A DNA stretch of 64,000 bases from Luteolibacter yonseiensis. GTDB lineage: Bacteria > Verrucomicrobiota > Verrucomicrobiia > Verrucomicrobiales > Akkermansiaceae. The notes beneath the pieces were generated by a model. The model searched no databases, was not told where the DNA came from, and was given only the letters and a program-made list of their open reading frames with translations. The position numbers and the translations under genes were made by a program. The DNA lies in contig NZ_JAENIK010000011.1 of NCBI RefSeq assembly GCF_016595465.1, forward strand, positions 1,364,001 through 1,428,000, written 5' to 3'. Positions 42,220 to 51,354 of this stretch are shown here, piece by piece. The number at the start of each line of letters is the position of its first letter. Within the stretch, counting starts at the first letter, position 1.

Positions 42220-44346
42220 ATGGAAGAATTCTCAGACAAGGTCCGCATCCTGGTGGTGGACGACCGCCCGGACAAGCTGCTCGCCCTCAGGTCGATGTTG
42301 GGCCAGTGGGAGGAGAATCTTGTCTGTGTGAGATCCGGGAACGAGGCGCTGCGGGAAATCCTGAAGAGGGATTTCGCGGTGATCCTGCTGGATGTGAACA
42401 TGCCGATCATGGACGGCTTCGAGACCGCCGCACTGATCCGCAAGCGCCAGCGCTCGGAAACCACGCCCATCATCTTCATCAGCGCGGTGAACGACGCGGA
42501 AACCCACGTATCGCGCGGCTACTCGCTCGGAGCCGTGGACTACATCCTCACCCCGGTCGTGCCGGAGATCCTGAGGGCGAAGATCGCCGTGTTCGTGGAT
42601 CTCTTCCGCAAGACCGAGCAGGTGAAGCACCAGGCGGAGGAGCACGCGAAGTTCCTGCAGGAGCAGGCGGCACGCCTGGAGGCGGAGGCCGGGCAGGAAC
42701 GCTTCGCCTTCCTCGCGGAGGCGGGCATCGTCCTGGCTGGTTCGCTGGACATGCAGGTCACTTTGGAAAACCTCGCCCGGCTCGTGGTTCCACGGCTGGG
42801 ACATTTCTGCATCGTCAACCAGTTGGATGAGGACGGCGAACTGAAACAGATCGCCGCGGCGCATCGCGATCCCGAAAAGGAACGGCTCCTGCTTGACCTG
42901 GAATATCCGAAACGGGGCGAGACCCTCCACGCCGCCCTGCGCGTCATCGAGTCGCGCCAGCTCGAATATCAGAACGATCTGGACGAGGGAATGATCGACT
43001 CGCTTTTTGCGGGTGTTTACCGGAACGCGGTGAAGGAGCTCGCGCCACGCGCCTACATCGCACTCCCGATCATGGCCCGGGACAACATCATCGGGTCCAT
43101 CACTATGGTCCGGACCGGGGATGATGCCTCGTATTCCCCTGCTGAAATCTCCCTCGCCACCGTGCTCGCCCAGCGGATCGCCTTCGCTCTCGACAACGCG
43201 TCGCTCTATCTGGCCGCGCACCGCGCCAAGGAGGAAGCTGAAGCCGCGAACCGGGCGAAGGACCGCTTCCTCGCGATGCTCAGCCATGAGCTCCGCACGC
43301 CTCTGACGCCCGTCATCACTTCCATTCTCAATCTGGAGGCGGACGAATCCGTCCAGCCACAGGTGAGGCAGGCGCTCCAGGTCATGCGGCGGAACGTGGA
43401 GCTGGAATCACGGCTCATCGATGACCTGCTGGATCTGACACGGGTGGGCAGCGGCAAGATCCATCTCAACATCGAAACCGTGGACGCCCAGTCCCTGTTG
43501 GAAAACGCGGTGGAGATCTGCCGGCCGGACATTGCTTCCAAGTCGCTCTCCCTCACCTTGCGCCTGCAGGCGGAGGATTCCCATGTCGAGGGGGATCCGG
43601 CGAGGATGCAGCAGATTTTCTGGAACCTCATCCGGAATGCGATGAAGTTCACCCACCAGGGTGGCATTTCCGTCCAAACCCACAACCAGGACGGACGTTT
43701 CCACATCCAGATCAGCGATACCGGAATCGGTATGGAAAGCGAGCTCATCGAGCGGATTTTCAAACCCTTCGAGCAGGGGGAAAACGGCCGTTATGGGGGG
43801 CTGGGTCTGGGACTGACTATCACCAGCTCGCTCGTGGATATTCACGAGGGCGAGATTTCCGTGACAAGCGGGGGCCCGGGAACGGGTTCCACCTTCTCGG
43901 TGAGTTTCCCCATCGTGGCGGCTCCTACGGAAAAGGACCCGGCTTCGGCCTCACCGTCTCAGGGATCCGTGACTCCGCTGCGCGTGCTGCTGGTGGAGGA
44001 TCATGCCGACACGAACGAAACCCTCACCATGTTGTTGAAGTTGCGCGGCTATTCCGTGGTTTCCGCCATGAACGTGCGCTCCGCCGTTGAAATCGCCAAC
44101 GAAGAGGAATTCGACGTCCTCCTCAGCGATCTCGGCCTGCCGGATGGCGAGGCGAAGGAGGTGCTGCAGGTGGTGGCCAGCCGTTACGGCACCATTGGTA
44201 TCGCGCTCAGCGGCTTCGGAATGGATCATGACATCCAGGCTAGCAAGGAAAACGGTTTCAGCCACCATCTGGTGAAACCGGTGCAGGTGGGTCGTCTGGA
44301 TGCGTTGCTGCGGGAGATTTCCGCCAATCTGGCCGCCTGTGAGTGA
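42220..44346 (+). CDS. Hybrid histidine kinase with N- and C-terminal receiver domains
   Basis: A 708-residue cytosolic kinase. The N-terminal receiver (Asp58 in 'VILLDVNMPIMDGFETA') is followed by a coiled coil (about 125-165), a GAF-like domain (about 165-335) and HisKA with His356 in '[17 protein letters not shown]'. The ATPase has 'QQIFWNLIRNAMKFT', 'DTGIGMESELIERIFKPFEQ' and 'YGGLGLGLTI'. A C-terminal receiver has Asp637 in 'DVLLSDLGLPDG'. It starts 30 bp after the poly-HAMP kinase stop and is surely co-transcribed. The two probably form one phosphorelay: the N-terminal receiver here could take phosphate from the upstream kinase. No DNA-binding output domain is present in either. Confidence 0.92.
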   Translation: MEEFSDKVRILVVDDRPDKLLALRSMLGQWEENLVCVRSGNEALREILKRDFAVILLDVNMPIMDGFETAALIRKRQRSETTPIIFISAVNDAETHVSRGYSLGAVDYILTPVVPEILRAKIAVFVDLFRKTEQVKHQAEEHAKFLQEQAARLEAEAGQERFAFLAEAGIVLAGSLDMQVTLENLARLVVPRLGHFCIVNQLDEDGELKQIAAAHRDPEKERLLLDLEYPKRGETLHAALRVIESRQLEYQNDLDEGMIDSLFAGVYRNAVKELAPRAYIALPIMARDNIIGSITMVRTGDDASYSPAEISLATVLAQRIAFALDNASLYLAAHRAKEEAEAANRAKDRFLAMLSHELRTPLTPVITSILNLEADESVQPQVRQALQVMRRNVELESRLIDDLLDLTRVGSGKIHLNIETVDAQSLLENAVEICRPDIASKSLSLTLRLQAEDSHVEGDPARMQQIFWNLIRNAMKFTHQGGISVQTHNQDGRFHIQISDTGIGMESELIERIFKPFEQGENGRYGGLGLGLTITSSLVDIHEGEISVTSGGPGTGSTFSVSFPIVAAPTEKDPASASPSQGSVTPLRVLLVEDHADTNETLTMLLKLRGYSVVSAMNVRSAVEIANEEEFDVLLSDLGLPDGEAKEVLQVVASRYGTIGIALSGFGMDHDIQASKENGFSHHLVKPVQVGRLDALLREISANLAACE

Positions 44347-44990
44347 GAGATCGGCTGTCTTGATGCGAGGATTGTGGGGGATGATGAGGATCCGGAGGAC
44401 CTTTTGACGCGGAATCACGAAGTTTTCCCTGCGACTGGATACCCGGAGATAACTACCTGAGCTTTTCCGTTGCCAGCAGGGCCGGACCTGTTCATCAGGT
44501 CCCATGGATCGGACTAAAAAAAGGCGGTGTGGGTAATGGTCCTGAGGATTGGAATCCCTGTTTTTGGATAGAAGGAGGAGGGATGAATCCGTCTCCATCA
44601 CCCTGACCGGGCGGTGCGGTGGGATCGGTTGGTGGAATCCGGACTTGGAGACAGGATGTTTTCATAAGGCATTTATTTTTAGTTTTTTGAAAGAAATCGA
44701 GAAGCGGGCTTTTTGCACGATGATGTCAGTCATTCCTAAAAAAATTGCGCAAAAATCCTGCAAATTAAGCAGGTTTTTATTTGAGTTCTAACAGATTTCT
44801 AACAAAAATGCTTGAGTTTCGTGAGAATTTAGGAAACGCTGAAATTCAACTAAGACAAGATTTTAAGTCTCCTTGTCCGTTTCTCCCCCAGATCACTTCA
44901 CTCTCCCTCTCTCTTTCCCGATTTTCCTGTCCGCATGACACCGGCACGGTCCGGATGTCTTTCCGAGTTCTCCAACGTTTTCACCTCCCC
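44347..44990. other. 644-bp intergenic region, AT-rich in its second half
   Basis: The region separates the kinase operon from the autotransporter gene. From about 44640 to 44900 it is markedly AT-richer than the surroundings and contains a U-tract hairpin (annotated separately). An open frame in the autotransporter's frame extends back to 44781 but lacks protein-like sequence. The promoter of the autotransporter should lie after the hairpin; I cannot assign boxes with confidence. No tRNA or known ncRNA was recognised. Confidence 0.5.
44751..44778 (+). terminator. Rho-independent terminator
   Basis: A5, then the stem cctgc, loop aaattaa, gcagg and T5 make a compact intrinsic terminator. It ends transcription about 430 nt past the kinase operon, or that of a short unrecognised transcript, and insulates the autotransporter gene. 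Confidence 0.65.
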
Positions 44991-47900
44991 ATGAAACTTT
45001 ATCGACACAACATATTCGCCGCCAATATTTTATCAGCCTTAACCATCGGCGGAGGCTGTCTCATGCCGACCGGCATGGCCCAGAATGGCTCCGCCGGAAC
45101 TTCTGGAAATGTGTTGGCTCAAGGACAGACCGGGCTGAATGCCGGAGTCGTGACCGGTGGAGTGGGAGGAGCTGGCAATACCGGAGTTTCGGGGCTGGCC
45201 GGCGGTATTGGAGGAGCCGGGGCGAAAGGAAATGATGGTGCGGCGGGAGCGAATGGGAGCAATGGCACGACGGGAGCAAACGGCGTCACCATTTCCCAAG
45301 CGCAGAACGGTGCGAATGGCACCACCGGGAAGAATGGAAGCGCCGGAGCCACGGGCACGGCGGGTTCGGCCGGGACCAAGGGCGAGAGCGGTGCGACCGG
45401 GACGACCGGTACCACAGGTGTCGTTGGATTGGATGGAGCGTCGCTCGGTGTCACAGGGCATGGAACCAACGGCTCCGTGGGAACGACGGGAACCGCCGGT
45501 CTGTCAGCTGTGGGAGCGAACGGTCTGACCGGAGCGAATGGTCCGAACGGTACGAAGGGGACCAACGGTGGTTTGGCCGCCACTGGAGGAAACGGTGCGG
45601 CGGGTGGATCCGGATCCGGTGGGACGGACGGATTGGTCGGGAATGCGGGCACGGGAGGTTCGCTCGGTGGCACGGGATTTGCCGGATCGGTTGGCGGAAC
45701 CGGAGTGACCGGTTCCACAGGCGGCACGGGAAGCGCCGGTGAAGCGGGTGAGAACGGAGCCGCTGGCGGCAATGGCGTTCGGGGTGCCGACGGCGCGGGT
45801 GGACTTGTCGGAGCCGATGGGACCGCCGGGGCGAACGGCCTTGCCGGGGCCGACGGAACGAAGGGGGCCGCTGGCAGCGCCGGAACCAAGGGCGCGGATG
45901 GCGGGAATGGAGGAAACGGCGGAGCTGGCTACTTGGTTGGTAAAAATGCGGTTTTAACAAATCAGGGTGCCATTGTCGGCGGTGCGGGATCCGTCGGCGC
46001 GAATGGTGGTACCGGCGGTGCCGGTGGCGACGGCGGAGCTGGAGGTGCGGGTGGTGCCGGAGGTGTTGGCGGCACCGGCGGTGTCGGTGGAACCGGCGGC
46101 AATGGTTCGGCTGGCGAGGCGGGTGGTAATGGCGGCACAGGGGGGAACGGCGGAAATGGCGGCACCGGAGGAACGGGCGGGGTCGGAGGAATCGGAGGAG
46201 CCGGCGGCGATGGTGGCACCGGCGGTACTGGCGGCGGCGGCGGAGCCGGCGGAAACGGCAGCGCGGGCGGAAACGGCGGCACCGGAGGAACGGGTGGCGT
46301 GGGCGGTGCCGGAGGTGACAGCATTGGCGGACACGGGGGGAATGGAGGAAACGGCAAGAGTGGTGATGCGGGCGATGACGCGGTCCCCGGATCAGGAGGA
46401 AGTGGTGTGGATGGTGCGAGCGGCGGAAATGGTGGAAATGGGGGTAACGGCGGAAAAGGTGGCGTCGCTGGCAACGGTGGTGCCGGAGGCGTCGGCGGGA
46501 CTGGCGGCAACGGCGGCAAGGGAGGGGACGCGGGCAATGGCGGCTTGGGCGGAACGGGAGGCATCGGTGGCCAGGGCGGAATCGGTGGTGCCGGCGGCAT
46601 CGGAGGAACGGGAGGAATCGGCGGTCACGGCGGAAATGCCGGGAACGGAGGAAACGGTGCGAATGGCGGTAACGGCGGCAGCGGGGCCAACGGAGGCTCC
46701 GGCGGAGCGGGCGGTATCGGTGGTCGCGCCGGAAACGGTGCCTCGGGAGGCGACGCGGGCAACGGTGGTGCCGGAGGAAATGGCGGGAATGGCGGGAATG
46801 GCGGCGTGGGAGTTGCTCTGGACAAAGGGGCGACATTGCGGAATTTCGGAACGATCTCCGGTGGCATCGGTGGTGTCGCAGGACTTGGTGCGGGTGGTGG
46901 CTTGGCTGGCAAGGCGGGGGCTGGCGGTGCGGGTGGCATCGGCGGAGCTCTCGGAGCCGGAGGCGCGGGTGGAATAGGAGGAACCGCGGGTGCCGGCGGC
47001 GTCGGTGGTCTGGGAGGAAGCGCGGGAAGTTCGGGTTCCGGTGGGCTGGGCGGAGCCGGAGGGCTCGGCGGCGGCGGCGGTCTCGCGGGGACGGGCGGTT
47101 CCGGGGGAACCGGCGGTTCCGGGGGCACCGGAGGTACCGGCGGCACGGGAGGAAACGCAGGCGGTGGCGGTGCCGGAGGCCTTGGTGGCACCGGAGGAAC
47201 CAGTGCTGGCGGATCCGGAGGCAAGGGCGGTCTCGCGGGAACCGGAGGCAAGGGAGGAGCGGGAGATGATCCCGGAGAGGATGGGGAAGATGGCGTGGAC
47301 GGAGTGGCGGGAACCAACGGCACGAGCGGAACCGCAGGCACTCAAGGCGGTCATGGAATTTCAGGGGGAACCGGCAACGCCGGTACCGCGGGAACCAATG
47401 GAACGTCAGGCACGAATGGAGCCAACGGAGTCAAAGGTGCGGATGGCCTGGCCGGTATGGCGGGTAGCCAAGGTGTTTCCGGAAACAGCGGAGCCGACGG
47501 ACTCGCGGGCGCGACCGCCAGTGCGGGAACCACAGGCCTGGCGGGCGGCTCGGGTAGCAACGGAGCCGTCGGTACCAAGGGGCTCGACGGCGCCAACGGA
47601 CAATCCGGAACTGCGGGAAACGCGGGGGCTGCCGGAACGAACGGAGCATCCGGCACGGCGGGCGGAACCGGTCTCGGCGGTGTGGGTATCGTCGCCAACG
47701 GAAACACCACCGTCATCAACGACGGCACCATTTCGGGCGGGCTTTCAGCCGACGGCCTGACCCGGGCGAATGCGATTGAATTCACGGGAGGAGGGAACCG
47801 TTTGGAAATTCACGCCGTCTCTTTCATCAACGGCAAGGTGGTCGCCTCTCAAACCGGTTCCGGATTGAATGCCGGTCCTGCGGCGGTCGGTGCCGCGAGC

Positions 47901-49976
47901 GGCGTTGGAGGAGACACACTCGCCCTCGGCGGAGATATCAACGATACTTTCGACATTTCAAAAATCGGCGACCAATTCGTCAATTTCAGCCAGTTCGAAA
48001 AAACGGGAGACAGCACTTGGACGCTCACCGGAACGACCGGCGAGGTCACTCCTTGGAAACTCGCCGGAGGCATCCTGTCGGTTTCCGAGGAAGGGAATCT
48101 CGGCGATGCCGCGGGTGGACTGACCTTTGACGGTGGCACGCTGCGGATCACCGGAACCACCTATGACACCACCGGTCGCACGATCACACTGGCGGATGGA
48201 GGGGCGGGTCTCGATATTGCCAATCCTTCGCATACCTTCACCCTCAGCCAATCCATCACCGGCACCGGAGGGCTGACGAAATACGGCGATGGCACCCTGG
48301 TCCTCAATGGGATCAACACCTACACCGGCTTGACGAAGATCAGCGATGGCACCTTCATCCTCGGGGATTCCATCGGCAGCAAGAACGCCTTCCTCGGAGG
48401 AAGCGTTTCCATCGACCATGGCGGAACCTTCGGCGGCTATGGTAAAATCAACGGAGATCTCGCCAACAACGGCACCATCTCCGCGGGATTCCCCGCGGGC
48501 AGCATCGGCAGGATGTCCATCGGCGGCGACTACGTCCAAGGAGTCAATGGAACGCTGGTGGTCGATGTCAACCAGACGACCTTGGAAACAGACAGGCTGG
48601 TCGTCGGCGGCACCGCGACATTGGCAGGGGCCATCCACGTCAACGCCGTCGACAACAGCGCCTGGCGGACCTCCCATGTCATCGTCGATGCGGCGGGCGG
48701 CGTGACCGGCACATTCAGCACGATCACGGACAATTATGCGAACATCGATGTCGTGGCGACCTACAATTCCAATACCGCGGTCATCGACCTGATCCGGAAT
48801 GACATCAAGTTCGGTGTGATATCCGGCCGGACCCACAACCAGCACTCGACCGCCGTCGCCTTGGACGGACTTCCCCGGGATGGGGCGATCTATCGGAACA
48901 TCATCCTCGCCGGTGAGGCGAACATCGGAGATTCCCTCGACCAGCTTTCCGGAGAAATCCATGCGGATGTGGGGTCCGTGTTTCTGGCGTCGGAACGGGT
49001 CACCCGTGGAATCCTCGCTGACAACATCCGGGACACCGTCCGCGATTCTCGCGAAAGCGGCGTGAGAAAATCCTATGTCGCCGATTATGGAGACAGCAAA
49101 TCTTCCGCCGGCGGATCCGCTTCCTCCTTCCGGCAAACCCAGTTCGATTTCTGGGCCGAGGCGGTGGGGGACGAGCTTTCGCTCAAGAGTGACGGCAACG
49201 CCGCCGCCACGGATCAGAACCTCGCGGGTATTTTCGTGGGAGGCAACGCGATGCTGGGCGGTGGTTGGGAAGCGGGAGGAGCTTATGGATATTCCGGAGC
49301 GGATATCAGTGTGAACGGCCGCAACTCCAGCGCGGATGTCACGAACAACACGCTGGGTCTCACTCTCGGCAAGTCATGGGAGGTCGCCGAAGATGTGGTG
49401 AGCTTCTTCATCGGCGGTGCCTACACACGCAGCGGGGTGGATTCCGAGCGCCATGTCTCGGTGGGAAATCTCAATGAAACGCTCACGGCGGACTATGATG
49501 TGGATACCGCCCAGATTTTCGCGGAGGTCGCCTATCAGATGACCCTCGCGCGGAGAAGCTCCATCGAGCCGTTCCTCGGTCTGGGGTATACATCCGTGGA
49601 TGGAGACGATTACCGCGAGAGCGGCGGAGTCACCGCCCTCAGCGGCGGGGGCATGGGTGGGGATCAGATCAACACCACCCTGGGCCTTCGTTTCCGTCAG
49701 GATTTCGAGCTGCGGACCCTTCCCGCGTGGTTCCACGCCAGCGCCGGTTGGCTGCACAACTTCGGTGATGAGGGAGGGGCTGTGAGCAACTCGTTCATCG
49801 GTGGCACTCCGTTCAACATCAGGGGTGCCTCCATCGACAGGGATATGGGAACGATCGATGCCGGAGTGGGCGTGAAGCTCAACGATTCCATGACCGTCGG
49901 AACTTCCTATCTCGGGAGTTTTTCGGAAAGTTTCCAAGAAAACACCTATCGCGTCGGACTGGACTGGAAGTTCTGA
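44991..49976 (+). CDS. Glycine-rich autotransporter adhesin (type Va)
   Basis: A 1,661-residue protein starting at ATG 44991, with a signal peptide ending near 'LMPTGMA'. The first about 880 mature residues are glycine-rich: GxY-type repeats (GANGSNGTTGANG), GGx-type repeats (GGNGGTGGNGG) and a mixture. They are interrupted by beta-helix rungs 'VLTNQGAIVGG', 'TLRNFGTISGG' and 'TVINDGTISGG'. A classical passenger follows with a PATR repeat ('GDGTLVLNGINTYTGLTK') and 'VNGTLVVDVNQTTLETDRLV'. The final about 300 residues are an autotransporter beta-barrel ('FWAEAVGDELSLKSDGNAAA') ending in 'VGLDWKF' with the C-terminal Phe typical of BAM substrates. It probably forms a surface adhesin or fibre. 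The LysM lipoprotein gene follows after 11 bp. In-frame starts exist at 44781 and 44955. Confidence 0.9.
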   Translation: MKLYRHNIFAANILSALTIGGGCLMPTGMAQNGSAGTSGNVLAQGQTGLNAGVVTGGVGGAGNTGVSGLAGGIGGAGAKGNDGAAGANGSNGTTGANGVTISQAQNGANGTTGKNGSAGATGTAGSAGTKGESGATGTTGTTGVVGLDGASLGVTGHGTNGSVGTTGTAGLSAVGANGLTGANGPNGTKGTNGGLAATGGNGAAGGSGSGGTDGLVGNAGTGGSLGGTGFAGSVGGTGVTGSTGGTGSAGEAGENGAAGGNGVRGADGAGGLVGADGTAGANGLAGADGTKGAAGSAGTKGADGGNGGNGGAGYLVGKNAVLTNQGAIVGGAGSVGANGGTGGAGGDGGAGGAGGAGGVGGTGGVGGTGGNGSAGEAGGNGGTGGNGGNGGTGGTGGVGGIGGAGGDGGTGGTGGGGGAGGNGSAGGNGGTGGTGGVGGAGGDSIGGHGGNGGNGKSGDAGDDAVPGSGGSGVDGASGGNGGNGGNGGKGGVAGNGGAGGVGGTGGNGGKGGDAGNGGLGGTGGIGGQGGIGGAGGIGGTGGIGGHGGNAGNGGNGANGGNGGSGANGGSGGAGGIGGRAGNGASGGDAGNGGAGGNGGNGGNGGVGVALDKGATLRNFGTISGGIGGVAGLGAGGGLAGKAGAGGAGGIGGALGAGGAGGIGGTAGAGGVGGLGGSAGSSGSGGLGGAGGLGGGGGLAGTGGSGGTGGSGGTGGTGGTGGNAGGGGAGGLGGTGGTSAGGSGGKGGLAGTGGKGGAGDDPGEDGEDGVDGVAGTNGTSGTAGTQGGHGISGGTGNAGTAGTNGTSGTNGANGVKGADGLAGMAGSQGVSGNSGADGLAGATASAGTTGLAGGSGSNGAVGTKGLDGANGQSGTAGNAGAAGTNGASGTAGGTGLGGVGIVANGNTTVINDGTISGGLSADGLTRANAIEFTGGGNRLEIHAVSFINGKVVASQTGSGLNAGPAAVGAASGVGGDTLALGGDINDTFDISKIGDQFVNFSQFEKTGDSTWTLTGTTGEVTPWKLAGGILSVSEEGNLGDAAGGLTFDGGTLRITGTTYDTTGRTITLADGGAGLDIANPSHTFTLSQSITGTGGLTKYGDGTLVLNGINTYTGLTKISDGTFILGDSIGSKNAFLGGSVSIDHGGTFGGYGKINGDLANNGTISAGFPAGSIGRMSIGGDYVQGVNGTLVVDVNQTTLETDRLVVGGTATLAGAIHVNAVDNSAWRTSHVIVDAAGGVTGTFSTITDNYANIDVVATYNSNTAVIDLIRNDIKFGVISGRTHNQHSTAVALDGLPRDGAIYRNIILAGEANIGDSLDQLSGEIHADVGSVFLASERVTRGILADNIRDTVRDSRESGVRKSYVADYGDSKSSAGGSASSFRQTQFDFWAEAVGDELSLKSDGNAAATDQNLAGIFVGGNAMLGGGWEAGGAYGYSGADISVNGRNSSADVTNNTLGLTLGKSWEVAEDVVSFFIGGAYTRSGVDSERHVSVGNLNETLTADYDVDTAQIFAEVAYQMTLARRSSIEPFLGLGYTSVDGDDYRESGGVTALSGGGMGGDQINTTLGLRFRQDFELRTLPAWFHASAGWLHNFGDEGGAVSNSFIGGTPFNIRGASIDRDMGTIDAGVGVKLNDSMTVGTSYLGSFSESFQENTYRVGLDWKF
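45084..47720 (+). repeat. Three equal-length glycine-rich modules in the autotransporter
   Basis: Asn codons in equivalent contexts (mature N-terminus QN at 45084, rung TNQG at 45960, RNFG at 46842, INDG at 47718) are spaced 876, 882 and 876 bp, or 292, 294 and 292 residues. Between them the DNA consists of ggn-rich degenerate repeats on the plus strand. Module 1 is mainly GxY, module 2 mainly GGx, and module 3 is GGx then GxY. Confidence 0.85.
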
Positions 49977-49987
49977 ACCATTTCGAA

Positions 49988-50830
49988 ATGAAATACTCCC
50001 TCCCCCTTTTTTTCGCCGGAGCGGTCTGTTTGCTCACCTCGTGTGAAAAAGACCGGGAAACCACTGCGATGGTCGCACCGGAGGCCGTCCTCCCTTCACT
50101 TGATTCCCAGTGGAATGAAGGGGATTTCACCCCATGGATGAGTCGTGCCGAACTGCAGCATTTCCAAAACACCAGTCCTTCCGATCAATACTTCGCCCAT
50201 GTCGAGGGGCGGAACCGTTCCGGCCGTCTGGAATACCGCGCGGTGGTCATGCCGTTCGGCGGGGCGCAATACGAACAGTGGGCGGTGTTCTGGGGAATCG
50301 ATGAAGAGGAGTTGTTCAAGTGTGAGATGAATCTTTTGGCAAACGGCTTTTTCCGCCAGGACACCCAGGTCTTCGCCGACCAAACGGGAAAGTCCGTTCA
50401 TCAGATCGTTTGGCTGAAACCGAAAACATCTGTCGGAGATCAGGACCGGATCGTCGGGGAACCACAACAGAACCCCGACCCGGAAACCATCCCAGACCCA
50501 TCACCGCCGGAAGCCACTCCCCTGTCATCCTCTGCCACCGCTCCCGACATTGGAACCGCCGCGGAGACAGCGGTTCGAGATGCGCCCGTGGCCACGCCTG
50601 TCACTGAAGGTCCGGTCAAGAACGATGCCGCTTCGGATATCCCTCCGGCCCCGGTTTCGGCCCCGGCGGTTTCGAGAAACTCCGTCCACATCGTCCGGCA
50701 GGGAGACACCTTGGGGAAAATCGCAAAAAGCCGGAAGGTTTCGGTGGCGGAGTTGAAGGCGATCAACCACCTGAAGTCCGACGTCCTGAGGATCGGGCAG
50801 AGATTGCAGCTCTCCACGACGGAGAGGTGA
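49988..50830 (+). CDS. LysM-domain lipoprotein
   Basis: A 280-residue protein with a lipoprotein signal (MKYSLPLFFAGAVCLLTSC, lipobox LTSC, Cys19). Residues about 40-150 form an unrecognised globular domain ('GRLEYRAVVMPFGGAQYEQW'). About 150-225 is a Pro/Ala/Thr-rich linker. Residues about 232-278 form a LysM domain ('HIVRQGDTLGKIAKSRKVS', 'LKAINHLKSDVLRIGQRLQL') that should bind peptidoglycan. Anchored in a membrane and binding the wall, it could support assembly or anchoring of the autotransporter encoded 11 bp upstream; the linkage is inferred from the operon arrangement. Confidence 0.85.
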   Translation: MKYSLPLFFAGAVCLLTSCEKDRETTAMVAPEAVLPSLDSQWNEGDFTPWMSRAELQHFQNTSPSDQYFAHVEGRNRSGRLEYRAVVMPFGGAQYEQWAVFWGIDEEELFKCEMNLLANGFFRQDTQVFADQTGKSVHQIVWLKPKTSVGDQDRIVGEPQQNPDPETIPDPSPPEATPLSSSATAPDIGTAAETAVRDAPVATPVTEGPVKNDAASDIPPAPVSAPAVSRNSVHIVRQGDTLGKIAKSRKVSVAELKAINHLKSDVLRIGQRLQLSTTER

Positions 50831-50883
50831 GGGTGGAAGTCATTTCCATTGATTCCGTCCGGGTGTTCCACACACTCCGGTCC

Positions 50884-51312
50884 ATGAACGAAGCCACCGA
50901 ACGTCCGGCAGGACCCAGAGAGTCCTCACTGTGTCCCTGTAAAAGCCGGGAAACCTACGCCAACTGCTGCCTGCCGTTCCACCTCGGCCGGGCGAAACCG
51001 GACACCGCCGAGCAGCTCATGCGTTCGCGCTACAGCGCGTTCTTCTTCCGTTTGGTCGATTATCTTGTTTCCTCCCATCATCCGGATACGAGGGAAAAGG
51101 ATTTGAAAACACGTCTGGAAGAGGCCATCCATGAACCGAACTGGCGGTTCCTCACCATCCTCAGCTCTTCCAAGGGCGGGCCGGACGACAAGGTTGGGAA
51201 GGTGGAGTTCGTCGCCGAATATTTTGAGGACGGGCAACCCCACGAGCTTCATGAACGGTCCCGCTTCAAGCGCCACAAGGGTGTGTGGAAATATCTTGAT
51301 GGCAAGGGGTGA
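50884..51312 (+). CDS. YchJ-family (UPF0225) SEC-C motif protein
   Basis: A 142-residue protein with an N-terminal SEC-C zinc motif ('CPCKSRETYANCCLPFH') followed by an NTF2-like YchJ domain ('AEQLMRSRYSAFFFRLVDYL', 'VEFVAEYFEDGQPHELHERS', 'RFKRHKGVWKYLDG'). YchJ-like proteins are widespread and of unclear role; SEC-C motifs bind zinc and can contact ribosomes or SecB. I use ATG 50884, since the frame upstream to 50827 has no conserved sequence. It lies 53 bp downstream of the LysM gene, probably in the same transcript. Confidence 0.88.
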   Translation: MNEATERPAGPRESSLCPCKSRETYANCCLPFHLGRAKPDTAEQLMRSRYSAFFFRLVDYLVSSHHPDTREKDLKTRLEEAIHEPNWRFLTILSSSKGGPDDKVGKVEFVAEYFEDGQPHELHERSRFKRHKGVWKYLDGKG

Positions 51313-51337
51313 TAGCCATCATTTGTCCGACAGGTCC

Positions 51338-51354
51338 ATGCCCTGACAGGGCAT
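51338..51354. terminator. Short stem-loop between convergent genes
   Basis: The palindromic atgccctgacagggcat sits between the YchJ gene stop (51312) and the opposing gene, touching the latter's stop codon. No U-tract is evident, so it is only a tentative terminator. Confidence 0.35.

Noticed and set aside
45451..47354. Long Pro/Arg/His-rich or Ser/Ala-rich minus-strand frames opposite the Gly-rich blocks
   Set aside because: They are the complement of glycine codons and have no independent features.
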